Origin: Panicum virgatum
Taxonomy: Eukaryota > Streptophyta > Magnoliopsida > Poales > Poaceae
DNA: 64,000 nucleotides
NCBI RefSeq assembly: GCF_016808335.1
Contig: NC_053137.1
Coordinates: 4,601,904-4,665,903, forward strand
Direction of reading: 5' to 3'
The position numbers and the translations under genes are program-made. Shown here in pieces: positions 58,901 to 64,000 of this stretch; within the stretch, counting starts at the first letter, position 1, and each line of letters starts with the position of its first letter. The notes beneath the pieces were generated by a model. That model was not told where the DNA came from. It worked only from the letters and a program-made list of their open reading frames with translations, and ran no database searches.

Positions 58901-59927
58901 TTACAAAAATGCTAGTGGGAGCGCACTTGTGTTTCTGGTCCTATATGTGGATGACATATTACTGATCGGAAATGATATTCCAATGCTTGAAGCCGTTAAA
59001 ACCTCATTAAAAAAGAGTTTTTCGATGAAGGATTTTGGAGAGGCAGCTTACATTCTGGGTATTAGGATCTATAGAGATAGATCAAAAAGGCTAATTGGAT
59101 TAAGCCAAGACACGTACATTGACAAGATATTGAATCGGTTCAATATGCAAGATTCCAAGAAAGGTTTCTTGCCAATGTCACATGGCATTACTCTAAGCAA
59201 GAGTCAGTATGCTACGACACCTGATGAGCAAAAGAGGATGAGTACGATTCCTTATGCTTCAGCCATAGGGTCGATCATGTATGCTATGCTTTGCACGCGC
59301 CCAGATGTTTCCTTTGCTCTAAGTGTTACGAGCAGGTATCAGTCAGATTTCGGTGAAGCTCACTGGACAATTGTAAAGAGTATCCTTAAGTACCTTAGAA
59401 GAACTAAGGATATGTTCTTAATATTTGAAGGCGAAGATGAGCTCCTTGTAAAGGGTTACACCGATGCTAGTTTTCAAACAGACAAAGATGACTCCAAATC
59501 GTAATCTGGTTTTGTTTTCTGCCTCAATAGTGGGGTAGTGAGCTGGAAGAGTTCCAAGCAAGATACGGTGGCTGATTTGACGACAGAGGCCGAGTATATT
59601 GCAGCTTCCGAAGCTGCAAAAGAAGCTGTTTGGATCAGAAAGTTTGTTTCTGACTTGGGTGTTGTTCCTAGTGCATCCAGTCTAGTGGACCTCTATTGTG
59701 ATAATAGTGGTGCCGTTGCACTAGCAAAGGAGCCTTGAACAACTAAGAAGTCCAGACATATACTGCGGAAGTATCACCTCATCCGTAACTTTGTTGAGAG
59801 AGGTGATGTGAAGGTTTGCAAGGTGCACACGGATTCAAACGTTGCTGATCCGTTGACGAAGCCTCTCCCACAACCAAAGCATGAGGCGCACATGAGATCT
59901 ATGGGTATTAGATACTTACATCAGTAA
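55953..59927 (+). pseudogene. Copia gag-pol with about nine disabling changes
   Basis: Gag 55953-56753 (LNGTNFIDWYRNLRIVLRQE, VILQSLPACYEPFIMNFQMN, knuckle CFHCHEK then TGA where Gly is expected). Protease region 56870-56930 with FDTGSVIHTCKSLQG and a frame change. Integrase 57290-58100 ([36 protein letters not shown]). RT 58460-59010 ([47 protein letters not shown]). RNase H 59440-59927 (GYTDASFQTDKDDSKS, TTEAEYIAASEAAKEAVWIR). Stops at 56751, 57554, about 57657, 58385, 58448, 59502 and 59736; frameshifts near 56910 and 58685. Old and inactive. Confidence 0.88.
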
Positions 59928-60878
59928 TTCTAGTGTGCATGGGAGATTTTTGTGTCATGAGTATGTTTATGTAATGATGAATAATTATTATTTGTTCCAT
60001 TGATGATTATTTTACATTGATTATCAAGTACATGACTTGTTCGTGAAACTCTTTGTTGACAATGATATGATTCTAAATTATCCCTAGTTTATGTCGTTAT
60101 GTGGGACAACAACGACGTTGAGACTAGCACATGCATTAATTGATGATCATGTTTCACGGATCATGGATATGGAGATATCGAATTAATGATGTGGACACAT
60201 GTTGGTGAACATGGTGTTGGATTGACCCACTCCAAGACAATGTTGGGATTGTTATTTTGTATGTGCCATCAGTTGTTCTTGAGTGTTATACCTACTGGAT
60301 CCTTAGACCTGAGATCGCCATTGTTTCTCATTGTGTGTAGTGGTGCATCTTGGGGCTGCTAAACGCTACTCCGTAACTGAGTAGTTACAAAAGTAGCTTA
60401 CAGGTGTGTCATGAAACATGGAATGGGATGTGAGCGGATCAAGATGGAATTTGCCCCTCCTAGATAACGGGAGAGATATCTCTGGGCCCCTCGAGATAGT
60501 TGGATTTGAAAGTGCATGGCCATGCCAAAGTGATTAAAGAGTTAATCATTATGACTAAAGGTTAGTTATTAATAGAATCCACTATTAGATCGAGAGAATG
60601 GTCGAGCTATCACAAAGGTGGCACGCATCTCGCCTTGAGCTTGACTGGTATCGTGTGGCAAAGGGATCGGTGTATGAGTATATCTAAGGTTCGGCCAATA
60701 TGATCTTTATGTGTATTTGTGAGTCACCATGCCCTGCTAGGTGCCGCTATTGACTTGTGATTCGGAAATGATTTCCGATCATGACCACCTACACATGAAC
60801 CTAACGGGTCACACACTTAAGAGATTTGGAATGTTGGAAAGCTTGCCTGTATGATTGTCTCTAGTGCAAGTGGGAGAT

Positions 60879-61332
60879 TGTTGGTGATATGCCCAAGAGG
60901 ATATTGATCCAAGAGGGATTAGGGTTACTAATGGGCCTATGAGATAGAAGCCCATTAGTACGCCCTATATATACGAGGGAGGGGCTAGGGGACGACACAA
61001 CCCTGTGAGCCGCACCACCTCCCTAGTCGCCGCCCCCCTCTCTCGGCCGCCGCCCTTGCCGTGCGTGCGATGCTAGCACACCGACGCCCGGCGTTTCATC
61101 CCCGTACGTGTGGACTCCGTGGAGGCACTGCTGCGACTGCTGCGCTGATCGGCTGCTGTGATCAAGTACGAGGAGCTCGGTTCGTGGGACGTCATCGACT
61201 ACTTCCTCTACATCGACGCGCGACTTCTTCCGCTGCGCTGCGCGTCTAGTGGCAATGATCTATGATCTTCTACTCGCAAGTATCTTGGGTATATGCGGTA
61301 GTGATGCTAGCGTAGCCTACCCGTTCCCTTAC
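60879..61332 (+). repeat. 3' LTR of the decayed Copia element
   Basis: Starts TGTTGGTGATATGCCC after the polypurine tract. A TATA-like CCTATATATACG is at 60963-60974, followed by a GC-rich transcribed part. The end at CCCTTACA (61332) is inferred from TG...CA and the return of Harbinger-like sequence; no second LTR confirms it. Confidence 0.6.
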
Positions 61333-61586
61333 AGCGGGAGCTGCGACCGCGAGGTCCCTGTGTCGCGAGCGAACGAGAGGAGAGGGGAAAGAGGAGAAAA
61401 AAGAAGTGGGGCCCACGTGTCGGGTGGGAATAGAGGGCCTCCAGTTCTAGGGGCTCTGGGCCAAAATTTGGTGGCCTCCACAAAATGGTAGCCCGTTTAG
61501 GGGCCCGACTGGAGTTGTTTTTTTGCATTTGGGAGACTAAAAAAGGAATAGAGGCCCATTTCGTCACTGGGCTGGAGATGCTCTAA

Positions 61587-62274
<688 letters not shown>

Positions 62275-62348
62275 CCAGCTCGATCTGGTGTTGGGACTTG
62301 GGAGGAATGATTTTCCTGCTGTCTAAAGTTGATCCGATCATCTGGAAG

Positions 62349-62411
62349 TAGGGGCGGAGCCAGGCCCCGTGCGGCAGCCCGGGGTTTGAGTTGTTCCTAG
62401 CTCCGCCCCTG
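62349..62411. mobile_element. Miniature hAT-like element, 63 bp
   Basis: Starts TAGGGGCGGAGCCAGG and ends CTAGCTCCGCCCCTG, a near-perfect inverted repeat of the CAGGGGCGGAGC type seen in the larger hATs. The flanking octamers TCTGGAAG and ACCAGAAG agree at only five of eight places. Confidence 0.5.
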
Positions 62412-62647
62412 ACCAGAAGCGCCGGCCTCCAATGACAAGATAGAGCCAAGCACGAAGCAGTGAAAGCAGGTCGCTGGCACAAGCGGCGACGATGACAGTC
62501 AGCACCACAGCACATCGAGAAACCGCGAGGCTGGAGGAACTGGCTCAAAATGTTGCGATCTTGTGCAATGCTGCTATCCTCATACCTAGAGTCTATCAAG
62601 ATGAAAGCACGAACGTGCTGCTTCTTTCTTAGTATCTGACCCATCTC

Positions 62648-62669
62648 TTTCCCATGCCTCCCAACCCCA
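62648..62669 (+). ncRNA. MIR2118-like site, copy 16
   Basis: TTTCCCATGCCTCCCAACCC then CA. Unlike the other copies it keeps C at position 11 (ATGCCTCCCA), as in the remembered grass consensus, with differences at 3, 5, 6, 17, 18 and 21. Hairpin partner not identified. Confidence 0.45.
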
Positions 62670-62746
62670 TACATTCATGTTCTTGCATTCAAGTAGTTTA
62701 TGGCCAGTTCCCTTGAGAATAATGGCTGCTTGTTTGTAACATCTTG

Positions 62747-62764
62747 CTTCTTTTTTTTGAGAAA
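62747..62764 (-). mobile_element. Extremely truncated LINE insertion
   Basis: Eighteen bases, CTTCTTTTTTTTGAGAAA, lie between an exact 15-bp duplication GTTTGTAACATCTTG (62732-62746 and 62765-62779). A T-run with a long duplication is the signature of target-primed reverse transcription; only the tail end was copied. Confidence 0.6.
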
Positions 62765-62779
62765 GTTTGTAACATCTTG

Positions 62780-63366
62780 GTTTGATTGTGATTCTTCACT
62801 GAGTCTTTGAGACACATATATAGGAGTATCTTGGAAGGGAACACGATGGAGATGGAAGGTGGTTATAACTCAGAGGTATGTACGTGCTGTATTGATGATT
62901 GGTTAGGCAGGTCCTGTTTGCACACGAGATATATATTCACCCGGTTGTACTAGCTAGCTAGAGGAGACATAAACGACTCTAATTCTTTTCTCTTGTTGGA
63001 GCTTGCTTACAGCTAGCCTGTGGCTAGACGGAACAAAGGCTATTCCTTCATTAGAAACAAATTCACGCAATGAAACAAAAAACATGTAATCCTACACAAG
63101 AAGCAGAAAATTAAGGCGATGGTGCATCTTGCAAACATAACCATTGCAGCATCACCTTTTCCTAGAACAGGTTATAACATTAATACATTATAAATCTCAA
63201 TTGATTTCAAAACAGTTACAAAGCTTAGTAAGAATATTAAAAGAAGAAATGCCTTTTTTTACTAGCCGTTTTTTTAGTATGATCCATCAAGTAAATTACA
63301 GTTGGCAGTGATGCGAACAGTACTCCTTCGTCCTTTGTCAAATTGAGAAGGGTTTTTAGCATGAGA
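62780..63366. other. Intergenic, no gene seen
   Basis: AT-rich; no open frame or repeat unit recognised. Confidence 0.5.
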
Positions 63367-64000
63367 CACTACTAGAAAATGGCTCATTCATCCGCGGCCT
63401 TTAATACCGGGTATATTTTGGTCCGGTACTAACATTGTCCCGAGGTCAATTTAGTACCGGGTCTAAACTTAAACGTTCTCTGAGCCATTTTAGTACCGGC
63501 CAGTGTCTCCGTCCGGTACTAAATGTTGTCTTTTAGTACCGGGCGGTGTCTTGGACTGGTACTAAAATGGCGTGGTCATTTTAGTACCGGCCTGAAACAC
63601 CAGCCGGTACTAAAAAGCGTCATTTAGTACTGGCCGGCACTAAATTTTTCCACCACCATCACCGTCCTTATTAATGACTGGAGCCGGTACTAAAATCCAC
63701 CAGCACCGTCGTCCTTAAATCCACCACCACTCCGCCACATCTTATCTCTATCTCATCCTCTCTCTCTCCCTCCCTCCTCTCCTCAGGCAAGCCGCAGGCG
63801 GCCTCCCGGCATGCGCTGGACCAGGCGGCGCGCGGGGCTCGGCTGGCCTCCCGGCGGCGCGCAGAGCCACGCCGGCCTCCCAGCGGCGCCCGGGGCCACG
63901 CCGGCGCGCGGTCCTCCGATGACTGCGGGTCCTTCAGCTTGCGGAGGTCGATGACCGGAATCGCGCAAGCACCGTCGTCGCCGGCGACGACCTCCTCAGA
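63367..64000 (+). mobile_element. Left end of a second CACTA element, continues past the window
   Basis: CACTACTAGAAAATGGCTC at 63367 is a CACTA terminal repeat of a different family from the 23.5-kb element. Subterminal repeats TTTTAGTACCGG and its complement CCGGTACTAAAA follow, about twelve half-sites between 63395 and 63700. From 63780 a GC-rich leader-like sequence leads to the edge. The right end is outside. Confidence 0.85.

Larger units (their letters stand above)
55011..61332 (+). mobile_element. Decayed Ty1/Copia element nested in Harbinger
   Basis: Plus-strand gag-pol at 55953-59927, a 0.95-kb 3' non-coding part, polypurine tract AAGTGGGAGAT at 60868-60878 and a 3' LTR from 60879. 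No 5' LTR matching TGTTGGTGATATGCC was found to the left; only a short shared GCGCGTCTAGTGG occurs at 55052. Thus the 5' LTR is lost and the left limit is approximate. The leader 55011-55950 shows no gene. Confidence 0.75.
51178..61583 (-). mobile_element. PIF/Harbinger element carrying ORF1, split by a Copia insertion
   Basis: Terminal repeats GAGCATCTCCAGCC at 51178 and, in complement, at 61583, with the 3-bp duplication TAA at 51175-51177 and 61584-61586. On the minus strand it has an intact SANT/Myb-like ORF1. No DDE transposase ORF is visible; it was either deleted or lost when the Copia element inserted. A GC-rich segment near the left end looks like a captured host gene fragment. 51970-53820 holds no recognisable gene, only AT-rich sequence with a repeated 'cctcagaatctgaacacctcagagcaaaatattgc' (53416 and 53587). 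Confidence 0.8.

Overview
The window is nuclear DNA from a grass (Poaceae), most likely a panicoid. The evidence is the nested LTR retrotransposons, CACTA, PIF/Harbinger and hAT elements, LINE tails and GC-rich grass-style leaders, plus a short 'CACTGTTCG' MITE of a type common in panicoid grasses. I find no intact ordinary protein-coding gene. The only host gene remnant is a broken SKU5-like multicopper oxidase (SKS) pseudogene at the left edge (minus strand).

The most interesting content lies in what at first looks like empty DNA. At least 12, and up to 16, copies of a 22-nt sequence with the core TGATGCTTCCCAATCC occur at 2.25, 4.1, 5.7, 7.8, 11.3, 12.1, 12.5, 14.4, 15.1, 40.2 and 49.6 kb, with diverged copies at 50.8, 61.9 and 62.6 kb and two miR482-like copies at 15.7 and 50.3 kb. 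All are on the + strand. The sequence resembles grass miR2118, the trigger of 21-nt reproductive phasiRNAs, and several copies have a partly complementary 5' arm 25-100 nt upstream, as expected for a 3'-arm miRNA. The DNA around them consists of diverged duplicates of one unit, recognisable from recurring anchor blocks. I read the window as a tandem MIR2118/MIR482 cluster that has been split apart by transposons.

Transposon layout. 6.7-7.3 kb: LINE tail with an internal MITE. 8.0-8.7 kb: Copia LTR plus leader remnant. 9.0-10.6 kb: two abutting hAT-type elements. 12.9-14.0 kb: LINE fragment. 16.6-36.9 kb: large SIRE-like Copia on the minus strand (TSD GAAAA); its gag region is split by an 11.6-kb CACTA element (TSD CCC), which itself holds an hAT element (TSD GTCCCCTC). 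37.4-40.0 kb: solo LTR (TSD AGGGC). 40.2-41.7 kb: A-tailed retroposon (TSD TATGTAAG) just 3' of a miR2118-like site. 42.1-48.8 kb: very young Copia element with two 532-bp LTRs (TSD AAATG). 49.1-49.5 kb: small hAT. 51.2-61.6 kb: PIF/Harbinger element (TSD TAA) with an intact intron-containing ORF1, interrupted by a decayed Copia element. 63.4 kb to the right edge: the end of a second CACTA element.

The mobile elements do not work together. Their target-site duplications show that nearly every one landed inside the MIR2118-type repeat units, so removing them in silico would rebuild the ancestral cluster. Everything here comes from reading the sequence; no alignment, folding program or small-RNA data were available, and miRNA family sequences are recalled from memory.
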